DNA from: Bacteroides oleiciplenus YIT 12058
GTDB taxonomy: Bacteria > Bacteroidota > Bacteroidia > Bacteroidales > Bacteroidaceae
Assembly: GCF_000315485.1 (NCBI RefSeq)
Contig: NZ_JH992944.1
Coordinates: 508,703-572,702 of the forward strand
Direction of reading: 5' to 3'
Length of the DNA stretch: 64,000 bases
The position numbers and the translations under genes are program-made. The notes below the pieces were generated by a model. That model was not told the origin of the DNA and ran no database searches. It saw only the letters and a program-made list of their open reading frames with translations. This document shows, piece by piece, positions 34,980 through 44,270 of this stretch; positions within the stretch are counted from its first letter, which is position 1, and each line of letters begins with the position of its first letter.

Positions 34980-35915
34980 ATGAATGCAAAAGTAAAAGGC
35001 TATATATTGGGAGCCGTTGCCGCTGCCACTTACGGAATGAATCCCCTCTTTACCCTCCCCCTTTACAAGGAAGGTATGGACCCGGATTCAGTCCTCTTTT
35101 TCAGATATTTGTTTGCCATCCCAATATTGGGTATTATGCTCAAAGCCCGGGGGAGAAGCTTCAAACTGAAACAGAAAGAAGTGTTGCCGCTCATTATACT
35201 GGGCTGGTTGGTTGCCATTTCTTCCCTGACTTTGTTTCAGAGTTATAATTATATGGAAGCCGGCATTGCGTCCACTATACTGTTTGTCTATCCTATTCTG
35301 GTAGCGCTGATTATGGCATTTGTCTTTAAGGAGAAGATAACGCTACAGACGGTTTTATGTATCTTCCTGGCGTTAAGCGGCATCGGGCTGCTCTACAAAG
35401 GTGGTGACGGTAGTACTCTTAGTTTGGTTGGTGTCAGTCTGGTTATGGCTTCGGCCCTCTCCTACGCCATTTATATTGTAGGCGTGAACCGCCCGATGCT
35501 GAAAGATGTGGCAACTCTGAAAGTGACTTTCTACGTATTGCTTTTCGGATTATCCCTCTTTTTGGTGCGTGTAGATTTCGGACAAAGCCTGCATATTGTT
35601 GATAAGTGGTATTTGTGGGGGAATCTGATAGCATTGGCAGTCTTCCCGACGGCTATATCATTTCTCTGTACCACACAGGCCATTCAGTATATAGGTTCTA
35701 CCCCGACAGCTATTCTTGGGGCTTTGGAGCCTGTTACGGCTGTTTTCTTCGGAGTGACAATCTTCGGGGAAGCTCTGACTGTCCGATTAAGTTTCGGAAT
35801 ATTGCTGATTATCCTGGCTGTGACGTTCATTATAGCTGGAAGTAATATCACTACTCAGTTAGTGCGGTTCAGAAAACTCTTCCCAAGATTACCAATAAAA
35901 AAGAGGGGACACTAA
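34980..35915 (+). CDS. EamA/DMT-superfamily transporter
   Basis: A 311-residue integral membrane protein with ten predicted helices in two EamA repeats (about 5-135 and 150-285). Typical segments are AAATYGMNPLFTLPLY, IASTILFVYPILVALIMAF and, in the second repeat, IGSTPTAILGALEPVTAVFFG. The family exports or exchanges amino acids, nucleosides and other metabolites; no substrate can be named. It is convergent with the GH3 gene; its stop codon lies in the loop of the terminator that serves that gene. Alone in its transcription unit. Confidence 0.9.
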   Translation: MNAKVKGYILGAVAAATYGMNPLFTLPLYKEGMDPDSVLFFRYLFAIPILGIMLKARGRSFKLKQKEVLPLIILGWLVAISSLTLFQSYNYMEAGIASTILFVYPILVALIMAFVFKEKITLQTVLCIFLALSGIGLLYKGGDGSTLSLVGVSLVMASALSYAIYIVGVNRPMLKDVATLKVTFYVLLFGLSLFLVRVDFGQSLHIVDKWYLWGNLIALAVFPTAISFLCTTQAIQYIGSTPTAILGALEPVTAVFFGVTIFGEALTVRLSFGILLIILAVTFIIAGSNITTQLVRFRKLFPRLPIKKRGH

Positions 35916-35923
35916 GTCCCCTC
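35896..35923 (-). terminator. Terminator of PUL B, overlapping the 3' end of the convergent transporter gene
   Basis: Stem GAGGGGAC (35903-35910) with GTCCCCTC (35916-35923) and a five-base loop containing the transporter stop codon. On the minus strand it is followed by TTTTTTATT, so it ends the long PUL B transcript. Confidence 0.75.
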
Positions 35924-35939
35924 ATAATATGTTTATGAA

Positions 35940-38300
35940 CTATTTTACTTCAAACTTGTCCTGTAACCGGATATCCTGTGAGGAACTTCCCACCATTACG
36001 GCAAATGTCCCCGGCTCTACTACAAAATGATTATCCTTATTCCACAAGCCTAACTCTTGGGGAGTAAGCACGAAATTAACAGTTTTTTCTTCTCCCGGTT
36101 CCAGATGAACACGTTCGAAACCACGTAAAACCTTCACATAAGTAGTCACAGAACTCATCTCATCATGCAGATAAAGCTGAACGACTTCATCACCGGCCAC
36201 CTTACCGGTATTCTTCACTTTACAACTCAGTTTCACAGAACCTTGTACGCCTATCACCGGATTTTCTATCTTCAAATCACTATAGGCAAAAGTGGTATAA
36301 CTCAGACCATATCCGAAAGGATAAAGAGTCCCCGTCACGCGAACGAAACCTTTAGAGTCAGAGCCCGGTTTAAAAGGAAAAGCGAAAGGTATCTGTCCCA
36401 CCGAACGGGGGAAAGTCACTGCCAGTTTGCCTCCCGGATTATAATCACCGAAAAGAACTTTCGCTACTGCATCACCCATAAATTCTCCGGGAAACCAGGC
36501 ATGTACGATGCCCGGAATATAATGTTCAGCCCAATTGATAGTGGCGGCACGTCCATCCACCAACAGCAGGACAACAGGCTTTCCGGTGGCATACACAGCC
36601 TGCAACAGTTTCTCCTGACGTCCGCACAGGTCCAGATTGGTACGGGAATACTCTTCACGCACTGTTTTCTCGTTTCCTCCCAGCACCATGATAGCTACAT
36701 CCGATTCTTTAGCCAAGGCAACCGCCTCATCTATCATAGCCTGTTCATCCTTATCTAAAGGTACATCATAGAGTTCGCTTTCCGGAAAGTACTTATCAAT
36801 AATGTCGGCTCCCTTTGCATAGCGAACGTCCGCATCGGGCAAATAATCCTTAATACCCTGATATACTGTTTTTATCGGAGCATTGGCAGGGCCATAACGG
36901 CAAATCAGGTTGTCAACTTCAGCAGCATTCGGACCAATCACCGCCACCTTTTTAGTACTCTTGGAGAGTGGCAGGATATTATTCTCATTCTTCAATAAGA
37001 CAATGGACTCTAACGCAGCCCTCATGGATACCGCCTGATGTTCCTTGCTATGTACCACCTTTTCCGGTTTCTTTGCATCACCCTTATAAGGATTATCAAA
37101 CAGACCCATCATGAATTTTACCCGCAACACATCCGCTACACGACTATCAATAGTTTGTTCCGATACTTTGCCCTCGCTGATAGCCTGGCGAAGCGGACGA
37201 ATGAAATTCTCGGGCAGAGTAAAATTAGTACGTACATTCAGCCCGGCGTTTATCACCTGGGCAGCTCCATCCACAGCATTGGCAGCTACGTTATGCTTGG
37301 AATAGAGAAACTCCACCGCTTCACTATCCGAAACCACATACCCTTTAAATCCCCACTCATGGCGAAGTATCTCTGTCAGGAAATGATAACTGCCCGTAAT
37401 CGGTTCGCCGTCATAATCATTATAAGAACTCATAACTCCCAATGCCCCGGCTTCACAAAAAGCCTTGCGGAAGGGTTCTATATAAAGAGTCCTCATCTCA
37501 CGAGGAGCTACGTGCGGATCGGTACGGGTACCAGCATCACGTCCTCCAACAGGAATACTATATACGGCAAAATGCTTGGGAGTGGAAACAAGTCCTTCTG
37601 CCTGAAGCCCTTTGATCATCCGCTTTCCAAGTTCTCCCACCAGAAAAGGGTCTTCGCCGTAACACTCCACTACGCGTCCCCAACGGGGATCTTGTGCAAT
37701 ATCCAGAATAGGGGAATAGATGTTGGTATAGCCCAGCGCTTTCGCCTCTTCGGCCGTAACCTTGGCTATTTCACTGATCAGTTCCTTATTCCAGGTAGCA
37801 CCCTGTCCGCACTGTGCCGGAAACATGGTAGCCCGGTCATGGCAAAGCCCACGAATACCTTCATTGGTAAAGTCAACAGGTATCCCAAGGCGGGTTTGTT
37901 CTACAAACCAGCGTTGGATGGCCTGTCGGTTCTCTACACTATTCACATAAGGATAGGACAAAGAAGAACCGAATTTCCCCAAGCCATTGGCCTGCTCGTC
38001 TATGTTCGCTATACCGTCTTTCCAGATTTCATTTTTCCATTGTTCTGTGGGCAGGGAGTCTTTCAGTACACGACCTGAGCCATACAACGTAGCCATCTGG
38101 CAAGTCTTTTCCTCCATTGTCATCTGCGACAACAAGTCTTTGACTCTTGCTTCCAAAGGTGCCGATGGGTCTTCATAGACATCCATCACCCCGTTTTTAT
38201 TAAAATCAATCCAGCCTTTCTTATATATACCGGGGGGATTCCCCGCATACATGCCGGCACAAAGCGATACAGCAATACACAAAGCGATTCTTCTTTTCAT
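35940..38300 (-). CDS. GH3-family beta-glycosidase
   Basis: A 786-residue secreted GH3 enzyme. The usual three domains are present: (alpha/beta)8-like barrel (about 45-400), alpha/beta sandwich (about 420-640) and fibronectin-III-like domain (about 690-786). The nucleophile is D325 in VVSDSEAVEF; other signatures are RWGRVVECYGEDPFL and PKHFAVY. The N-terminus carries an extra IDFNKNGVMDVYEDP motif common in Bacteroides GH3 proteins. Likely beta-glucosidase or beta-xylosidase; specificity not readable. It is the last gene of PUL B, 7 bp after GH92, with the terminator 17 bp beyond the stop. Confidence 0.95.
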   Translation of the reverse strand: MKRRIALCIAVSLCAGMYAGNPPGIYKKGWIDFNKNGVMDVYEDPSAPLEARVKDLLSQMTMEEKTCQMATLYGSGRVLKDSLPTEQWKNEIWKDGIANIDEQANGLGKFGSSLSYPYVNSVENRQAIQRWFVEQTRLGIPVDFTNEGIRGLCHDRATMFPAQCGQGATWNKELISEIAKVTAEEAKALGYTNIYSPILDIAQDPRWGRVVECYGEDPFLVGELGKRMIKGLQAEGLVSTPKHFAVYSIPVGGRDAGTRTDPHVAPREMRTLYIEPFRKAFCEAGALGVMSSYNDYDGEPITGSYHFLTEILRHEWGFKGYVVSDSEAVEFLYSKHNVAANAVDGAAQVINAGLNVRTNFTLPENFIRPLRQAISEGKVSEQTIDSRVADVLRVKFMMGLFDNPYKGDAKKPEKVVHSKEHQAVSMRAALESIVLLKNENNILPLSKSTKKVAVIGPNAAEVDNLICRYGPANAPIKTVYQGIKDYLPDADVRYAKGADIIDKYFPESELYDVPLDKDEQAMIDEAVALAKESDVAIMVLGGNEKTVREEYSRTNLDLCGRQEKLLQAVYATGKPVVLLLVDGRAATINWAEHYIPGIVHAWFPGEFMGDAVAKVLFGDYNPGGKLAVTFPRSVGQIPFAFPFKPGSDSKGFVRVTGTLYPFGYGLSYTTFAYSDLKIENPVIGVQGSVKLSCKVKNTGKVAGDEVVQLYLHDEMSSVTTYVKVLRGFERVHLEPGEEKTVNFVLTPQELGLWNKDNHFVVEPGTFAVMVGSSSQDIRLQDKFEVK

Positions 38301-38307
38301 AGCATTT

Positions 38308-40569
38308 CTATTTTTCCATTTCTAATACAAGTTCACCACCTTCCATCAGGTCAAAATGAGAAAATCTTGGTTCTCTCAATTCTTCACCGTTCAGTTTCAT
38401 GGAGCGAATATACTTATTTTCTACGCTATTATTCTTAGTACGGATCACAAAATCTTTTCCGTTACTCAAATGAATGGTTACCTTATCAAACAAAGGACGG
38501 CCAATTTCATAGACCGGACGGCCCGGGCAGAATGAATAGAACCCCATAGAACTGAGTGCATACCAAGCCGACATTTGTCCCACGTCTTCATTTCCGGAGA
38601 GTCCGTTAGGATCGTTATGATAAAGCGTACGAAGAATATGATCTACCAAAGCCTGTGTCTTGCGAGGTGCACCGGCATAATTATAAAGATAAGGAATATG
38701 ATGGCTCGGTTCGTTACCATGTGCATATTGCCCGATCATCCCCGTCACATCGGCAGCCGCATTCGGATCACCGGTCAGTTCGGAACTTGTGGTAAACAAC
38801 GTATCCAGGTGTGCTTCAAACTCTTCTTTGCCACCCACCAATTCCATTAATCCATCCACGTCCTGTGGCACAAACCATGCCCATTGCCAAGCATTACCTT
38901 CCACATAGTTACTGGGGCGTTGCACGGACGAAGGGTCAAAAGGAGTAATCCAGTTTCCATCACTCAATTTGCCACGCATCAGCTTCGTTTCCGGATCAAA
39001 ATAATACTGATAATTCTTTGACAACTTCATGTATTTATCATACATGTCTTTACGGTTATATTCCTTCATCATCTGTGCAATCAGCCAGTCATTATAGGCA
39101 AACTCCAAACCCTGCGAAACGGAACCGCCCACTTTATCACAAGGAATATAGCCTAACTCATTTTTATATTTAATGGCAGGCGACATCAATCTTCCATAAA
39201 GTATCTGACGATCCATCATAGGTGTAATGCCGGTAGTGTCATATACCGAAGAACGTATACAGGCTTCCAATGCTTTCTTCACATCAAAATCACATTGTTT
39301 CTTCATCATGGCGTCTGCAATAACAGAAACAGCATGATAACCGATCATCGTTCCGGTTTCATTGGAAGCCAACTCCCACTTAGGCAGAATACCTGACTCA
39401 TCATATTTGCGAAGCAACGAACGGATAAATGCCTGGTTCTGTTCCGGCGTCACAATGGTGTAAAGCGGATGAGCTGCACGGAAGGTATCCCACAAAGAAA
39501 ACACCGTATAATTGGTATAAGAAGTATCTTGCTTTATCTCATGCCCCATGGTACGATAACGACCGTCTACATCCGATGCCAGACTCGGCTGTATGAATGC
39601 ATGATACAAGGAAGTATAGAAAACAGTACGGTTGTCATTGTCCGGAGTTTCAATATCAATCTTACCTAAGGCTTCATTCCAGGCAGTATTCGCCTGCTGC
39701 GCAACCTTCTCAAAATTCCAATCCGGAATTTCTGCTTCCATGTTCCGCTTCGCACCTTCTTCATCCACACTCGAAATGCCGACTTTAGCCAACACACGTC
39801 CATCCGCAGCAAGATCCCTGAAAGTCATCACAGCTTTTGCCGTATTGACGGTGACGGAGGTACTATCCGGCTGGTATTCGATTCCTGAATACAACTTATA
39901 GTCAAAGGGCTTTGAAAATACGGCATAGAAATACACATAATGATGTTTAGCCCAGCCTTTCGTATACTTCATTCCGGCTATAGTAGAGTCGTTCACAACA
40001 CGGATTTGAGTAACAGGGTGCTGATGTCCGTGAATGGTGGGTTCCATATCAAGAATCAGGCGGGCATCACTTGCCTTGGGATAGGTATACCGATGCAGTC
40101 CGGCACGCAAAGTAGCTGTCAGTTCCACATTGATAGAATCATCCTGCAACAAAACCTGATAATATCCCGGACGGGCACTTTCTTGTTCATGCGAGAAACG
40201 GGAACGATAACCTTCGTCCGGATTTTCTGCTGTTCCGGCAATCAGAGGTTTCTCTCCTACTACCGGCATAAAAAGTATATCGCCATAATCCCCGATACCG
40301 GTTCCGCTAAGATGGGTATGACTGAACCCCATGATGGAAGTGTCGTCATAATAATAGCCTGAACAGGCATCCCAGCCAAAGAGACGGGTATCCGGACTTA
40401 ACTGTACCATTCCATGAGGTAAAGTAGCACCGGGAAAAGTATGTCCATGTCCTCCTGTTCCTATAAATACATTTACGCTATCGGTATATTCTTTCGGAAG
40501 TTCCTTTTCTGCACAAGAAAACAATCCGATCCCCGTAGCCAGTAACAGCATGCAGAGTTTGTTCTTCAT
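38308..40569 (-). CDS. GH92-family alpha-mannosidase, lipoprotein
   Basis: A 753-residue lipoprotein (LFSC, acceptor C19). GH92 features: FIGTGGHGHTFPGATLPHGM and QLSPDTR at the N-terminal beta-sandwich, FSHTHLSGTG, then in the (alpha/alpha)6 barrel KWELASNETGTMIGYHAV, YVEGNAWQWAWFVPQD and GNEPSHHIPYLYNYAG, and SGNEDVGQMSAWY near the end. GH92 enzymes are Ca2+-dependent inverting exo-alpha-mannosidases. This is the main evidence that the PUL B substrate contains alpha-mannose. The lipoprotein signal places it in an envelope membrane. It lies 32 bp after the lyase gene. Confidence 0.95.
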   Translation of the reverse strand: MKNKLCMLLLATGIGLFSCAEKELPKEYTDSVNVFIGTGGHGHTFPGATLPHGMVQLSPDTRLFGWDACSGYYYDDTSIMGFSHTHLSGTGIGDYGDILFMPVVGEKPLIAGTAENPDEGYRSRFSHEQESARPGYYQVLLQDDSINVELTATLRAGLHRYTYPKASDARLILDMEPTIHGHQHPVTQIRVVNDSTIAGMKYTKGWAKHHYVYFYAVFSKPFDYKLYSGIEYQPDSTSVTVNTAKAVMTFRDLAADGRVLAKVGISSVDEEGAKRNMEAEIPDWNFEKVAQQANTAWNEALGKIDIETPDNDNRTVFYTSLYHAFIQPSLASDVDGRYRTMGHEIKQDTSYTNYTVFSLWDTFRAAHPLYTIVTPEQNQAFIRSLLRKYDESGILPKWELASNETGTMIGYHAVSVIADAMMKKQCDFDVKKALEACIRSSVYDTTGITPMMDRQILYGRLMSPAIKYKNELGYIPCDKVGGSVSQGLEFAYNDWLIAQMMKEYNRKDMYDKYMKLSKNYQYYFDPETKLMRGKLSDGNWITPFDPSSVQRPSNYVEGNAWQWAWFVPQDVDGLMELVGGKEEFEAHLDTLFTTSSELTGDPNAAADVTGMIGQYAHGNEPSHHIPYLYNYAGAPRKTQALVDHILRTLYHNDPNGLSGNEDVGQMSAWYALSSMGFYSFCPGRPVYEIGRPLFDKVTIHLSNGKDFVIRTKNNSVENKYIRSMKLNGEELREPRFSHFDLMEGGELVLEMEK

Positions 40570-40601
40570 AAAATTATAAGTTTATATTTTATACGATTCT
40601 A

Positions 40602-43600
40602 TTAGTGTATAAGATTCCAGTCAGCCTCTACCTTCATCGTTTTACCTTTTGTACGGATAATCAACGGATAGCAAGGCTTTACCGCTACATCTCCCGCTCC
40701 CGGTCCGTCTTTTACGGTCGGGTTTGCGGGTATTCCCGAGGCTTCCCCCAGCACCACTTCCATCACTTCTCCTTCAGAGACATTCAAGCGGACAGTAGCC
40801 GACGGGGTCCGACAAGTGAATCCCGGTTGATAAGGATAAGAATAAGTATTATGAATCCGTTCATGCACTTCACTGCCCGTGAGTGTTGTTGCCACCGGCT
40901 GCCCCTCTAAAACAGGTTTTTCATTGAAAAGAATCACATACTCATACAGATGAGAAGAATCGGAAGTACAAGTATATACATCTTGCAACTGAGTTCCTTT
41001 CAAATCCAGACTACGCTTCATATCAACTCCCGGATAAGCAGTAACCGTTTCAGCTTCGGCATATCCGCCATCAGGGCGGGGTGTGAATTTCAACAGTTTG
41101 CCCACACTTCTCTTCTGATCTTTTGCATCCACCGTCACCGTATTATGCGACAGACTGCGTTTATACCATTTCAAGTAATCAGGAACTCCATAACCGGAAG
41201 TTCCAAAGTCGGAAACCAGCTCATTCTTGCCATCATGAATCGTGATGGAAAGCTTGTCAGGATGTCCATGCCCGATGCCTTCGCCACCGAATTTCAGAAC
41301 CACTGTGCGTGCATCACTGCGCAACAGACAGAATCCTGATGCGTCAAATGAGTAACTTTGCTGAATCATTTTTTCATCTGATGCATTTATAGTCTGATTG
41401 TTCAACAGAGCCTCCGGATCAAGGCGCTTCTTCTGTGCATAGGTCAGTTCCAACACCCGTTTCAGCAGCGGGTCATTATAACGGGCGTCAGCAATCTCAT
41501 ACAATGCCGACTGAGAAAGCAGATTAGCGCCATACCATCCGTCGCTATGTGCCGGAAAAGACAAATCGGGATAAGTACCCTTCACCGGTTCAACAAACAT
41601 GTCGTGCAAGTCCCTGTCGAAAAGCTTGATTCCGCGGCACTTCACCGCATTAGCCGTGAACAACAGGGCTTCCAACGGATAATAATGATAGTGCGGAGAA
41701 CCTTCATTAATCCAGCCGTCACTGTTCTTATGCTTCTTCATCAGGAAATGGTAGCCATATATATTTTTATTGATTGCCACATCGATTATGGAATCGTTCT
41801 CCAACGCAACACCCAAAGCAACCAAACCGCTATTGTGCCACATTTGCCAATTGGCACCTGCCGGACGATGGAGCAACAGCTTTGCCGCCGGTTTCAGATA
41901 ACCATTCTCTATCGCCTTGATGTCTGCTGCGGACAAAGTAGGCTTTATCACGGTATAGGTCATAGCCACTTTTGTTGCCCAACTCGACTCATCCAAGCTC
42001 TGTGCAAAAGCCTTTCCACTGTGTTTATCCGTAGCTTCTCTGGCGGAATTGTGCTCAAACCAACCATCATATTTGCTGGCATAATCCAGCAACATAGTGC
42101 GGATATAATCGGCATACACTTGTTTGTCCGTCGCCAAATAAAGGTACATGCACTGATAAAGATACTCCTTGTTCCGTGTGTGCACTTCATGAATCCATGC
42201 CCAGTCATAACGGTTGTTTCCTATCCACTCTTTGTCACAAGCCGAACAATAATGTGCCAGGGGCCTATCCCAACGGAAAGTAAACAGTAAGTTATGTACC
42301 GGACAGAAGTAATCGTGGAAATGTCCGCTTTCTTCTTTCGGCACTTCCATAGGATGTTTTCGTCTTTCCTTTATCTTCTGTTCCAGGTCGGCTATAATCT
42401 TCTTTCCCCAACGGGTTTTGGCCGATGCACGGATAGCCGCCACATCTTCCTCTGAGAAGAAGTAGAAACCTTCTGCATTTTTCTTTGCCAGGACTGACCA
42501 GTCACCGGAATAATAAGCCTGATTCAACAAACGAAGTTTCGCCTCATCTCCCTGCCGGATAAACAGGTTCTCCAAATCCTTGTATAAATAGAATTGCAAC
42601 CAGTAGCCACGGTTATACTTTTCGCGAGTAGTGGAGGCTTGCATCCATTTAGCATACCAAAGGGGCTCTATTCCATACTGACGCGCCACTTGCACCGCCT
42701 GATTCGCCTTTTTCCAGATACCCTCCGACATCCGTTTGCCTAACGCTACATAATCATTATAGGTAAATTTTGAAATATCAATCACCTCACAGGTGTCGTC
42801 AATACCCAGTTCCTTGAAATCTATCACAGTCTCCATCTGCATGTCACCATCCAGATCATACTCTATACGGTCGAAGAAACCATTGTTGTCACGGTCACTA
42901 TAAAGCACAGTAGCAAAGTGCTTCGGGTCGCGGAAGTCCATCCACATACGATCCCATCCCTGAAAATATTCGGCATTCTGGTCAATACGCCAAACACCGG
43001 TTTCCGCTCCATAAAGATGCAGACGTCCGTCGAAACGGCTGATATAGAGCTGGGCATTTCCGGAATTGTCCATATCCCACTCACCCCGGTCACCGGCGGC
43101 ATCACTCTGTTTGTTGTTGTCGATACCACCCTTATTCCATCCTACTTTAAACGGATCTTTAGGATCATAGAACTCTACACGTTCCCAACGGCTGCAATCG
43201 TCATCTTCATCATATACAAAGTTTATACGATTCCATTTGCCACGCTGGAAGATGAGTTCCTGTGCACTGTCATGGTCCGGATAAATCAGTTCCGTCAACT
43301 GGCGATAGCGGGGGTCCATAAAGAACCGGTCTGCCTCCGGCAAGCCACGCAGATTTTTAACAGGATGAACCTGATCCATATAATCGAATCCTTCTCCCTG
43401 GAAACCAATCGTGAAATCAAAGTCGAATTCATTTCCGGTAGTGTTATCATTATCCAGATCGACTGCCAATGAAACCCAGTCCACCCGTCCTTCCAACTGG
43501 CGGTTTACATAACTATTGGAAGGTGCATTCGGATCATGAATCTTGGGCGAGTCCACCATACGGATAGCCATTTCCGTCAGATGGTCTCCATCCGGATCAT

Positions 43601-44258
43601 AGAACAGGAAAGGGTTCTCCCAGTTCAAACGCAAATCCTTCATATCATACGTGGAAGTATGTATCTTCATGAAAGCCGTACGGCCGCTGTAATCCTCATA
43701 GAAATCGGACAAGCCACTGCGATCCCAGCACTGAAGGGTAAAATTATTCCAATTGATATAATTGAAGACATTGTCATGATCCAGATCGAGCATAATCATA
43801 TAATGCCCGTTGGGCCATACCTCTCCCGTACGTTCTTTCGGATACTCTACAACAATCTGCATATCCGCTTTCCCGTCTCCATCCGTATTCACCCAGTCGA
43901 TAATCAAGTCGCCCTGACCTCCATAAATGCCATCCTTGTTGCGGTCAATCAACAGGCAATCATTCACCATATCACCTTCCAGATCCCCTTCTTTCATATT
44001 GCCATCATCATCCAGCCACAAGATGGGTATATCGTTGTGGGTGACAGACTTAATAGCATCCGGTTTCCCGTCTCCATTCAGGTCCAGATACTCCGGTTTA
44101 TAACCGGGTGGCGGAGGTGGCAAGCGTAAGGGCGTCAGTTGGGTACGCAGATTCCAATAACTCTTCTTTGTCTCTTGTGCCCAGCTTTTCCCGGCTACTC
44201 CTACCAAAAGGAGCAGCACGGCACAAGCTATTTTAAATAAATCGTTTTTGTTTTTCAT
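40602..44258 (-). CDS. Heparinase II/III-like polysaccharide lyase fused to Asp-rich calcium-binding-like repeats
   Basis: A 1218-residue secreted protein, much longer than usual heparinase II/III enzymes (about 600-770). After the signal peptide, residues about 57-480 hold many D-x-D/N-x-D/N-G loops (DLNGDGKPD, DRNKDGIYG, DTDGDGKAD, DRDNNGFFD, DLDGDMQME), like EF-hand, dockerin or FG-GAP calcium loops. Residues about 640-900 form an (alpha/alpha) toroid (NWQMWHNSGLVALGVALEN; DGWINEGSPHYHYYPL), and about 990-1180 the Hepar_II_III beta-sheet domain (GIGHGHPDKLSITIHDG; KRSLSHNTVTVDAKD). Such lyases cleave uronic-acid glycosidic bonds by beta-elimination, with Tyr/His catalysts. Substrate unknown; PL family not assignable by eye. 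Confidence 0.8.
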   Translation of the reverse strand: MKNKNDLFKIACAVLLLLVGVAGKSWAQETKKSYWNLRTQLTPLRLPPPPPGYKPEYLDLNGDGKPDAIKSVTHNDIPILWLDDDGNMKEGDLEGDMVNDCLLIDRNKDGIYGGQGDLIIDWVNTDGDGKADMQIVVEYPKERTGEVWPNGHYMIMLDLDHDNVFNYINWNNFTLQCWDRSGLSDFYEDYSGRTAFMKIHTSTYDMKDLRLNWENPFLFYDPDGDHLTEMAIRMVDSPKIHDPNAPSNSYVNRQLEGRVDWVSLAVDLDNDNTTGNEFDFDFTIGFQGEGFDYMDQVHPVKNLRGLPEADRFFMDPRYRQLTELIYPDHDSAQELIFQRGKWNRINFVYDEDDDCSRWERVEFYDPKDPFKVGWNKGGIDNNKQSDAAGDRGEWDMDNSGNAQLYISRFDGRLHLYGAETGVWRIDQNAEYFQGWDRMWMDFRDPKHFATVLYSDRDNNGFFDRIEYDLDGDMQMETVIDFKELGIDDTCEVIDISKFTYNDYVALGKRMSEGIWKKANQAVQVARQYGIEPLWYAKWMQASTTREKYNRGYWLQFYLYKDLENLFIRQGDEAKLRLLNQAYYSGDWSVLAKKNAEGFYFFSEEDVAAIRASAKTRWGKKIIADLEQKIKERRKHPMEVPKEESGHFHDYFCPVHNLLFTFRWDRPLAHYCSACDKEWIGNNRYDWAWIHEVHTRNKEYLYQCMYLYLATDKQVYADYIRTMLLDYASKYDGWFEHNSAREATDKHSGKAFAQSLDESSWATKVAMTYTVIKPTLSAADIKAIENGYLKPAAKLLLHRPAGANWQMWHNSGLVALGVALENDSIIDVAINKNIYGYHFLMKKHKNSDGWINEGSPHYHYYPLEALLFTANAVKCRGIKLFDRDLHDMFVEPVKGTYPDLSFPAHSDGWYGANLLSQSALYEIADARYNDPLLKRVLELTYAQKKRLDPEALLNNQTINASDEKMIQQSYSFDASGFCLLRSDARTVVLKFGGEGIGHGHPDKLSITIHDGKNELVSDFGTSGYGVPDYLKWYKRSLSHNTVTVDAKDQKRSVGKLLKFTPRPDGGYAEAETVTAYPGVDMKRSLDLKGTQLQDVYTCTSDSSHLYEYVILFNEKPVLEGQPVATTLTGSEVHERIHNTYSYPYQPGFTCRTPSATVRLNVSEGEVMEVVLGEASGIPANPTVKDGPGAGDVAVKPCYPLIIRTKGKTMKVEADWNLIH

Positions 44259-44270
44259 GATATTCTCTTA

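Noticed and set aside
36165..38078. Long plus-strand ORFs opposite the GH3 gene (197 and 346 codons)
   Set aside because: They lie fully antisense to a motif-complete GH3 gene and show no family features.
42918..44129. Plus-strand ORFs opposite the lyase gene
   Set aside because: Antisense shadows of the Asp-rich repeats; the Ile/His-rich products reflect reversed GAT/GAC codons.
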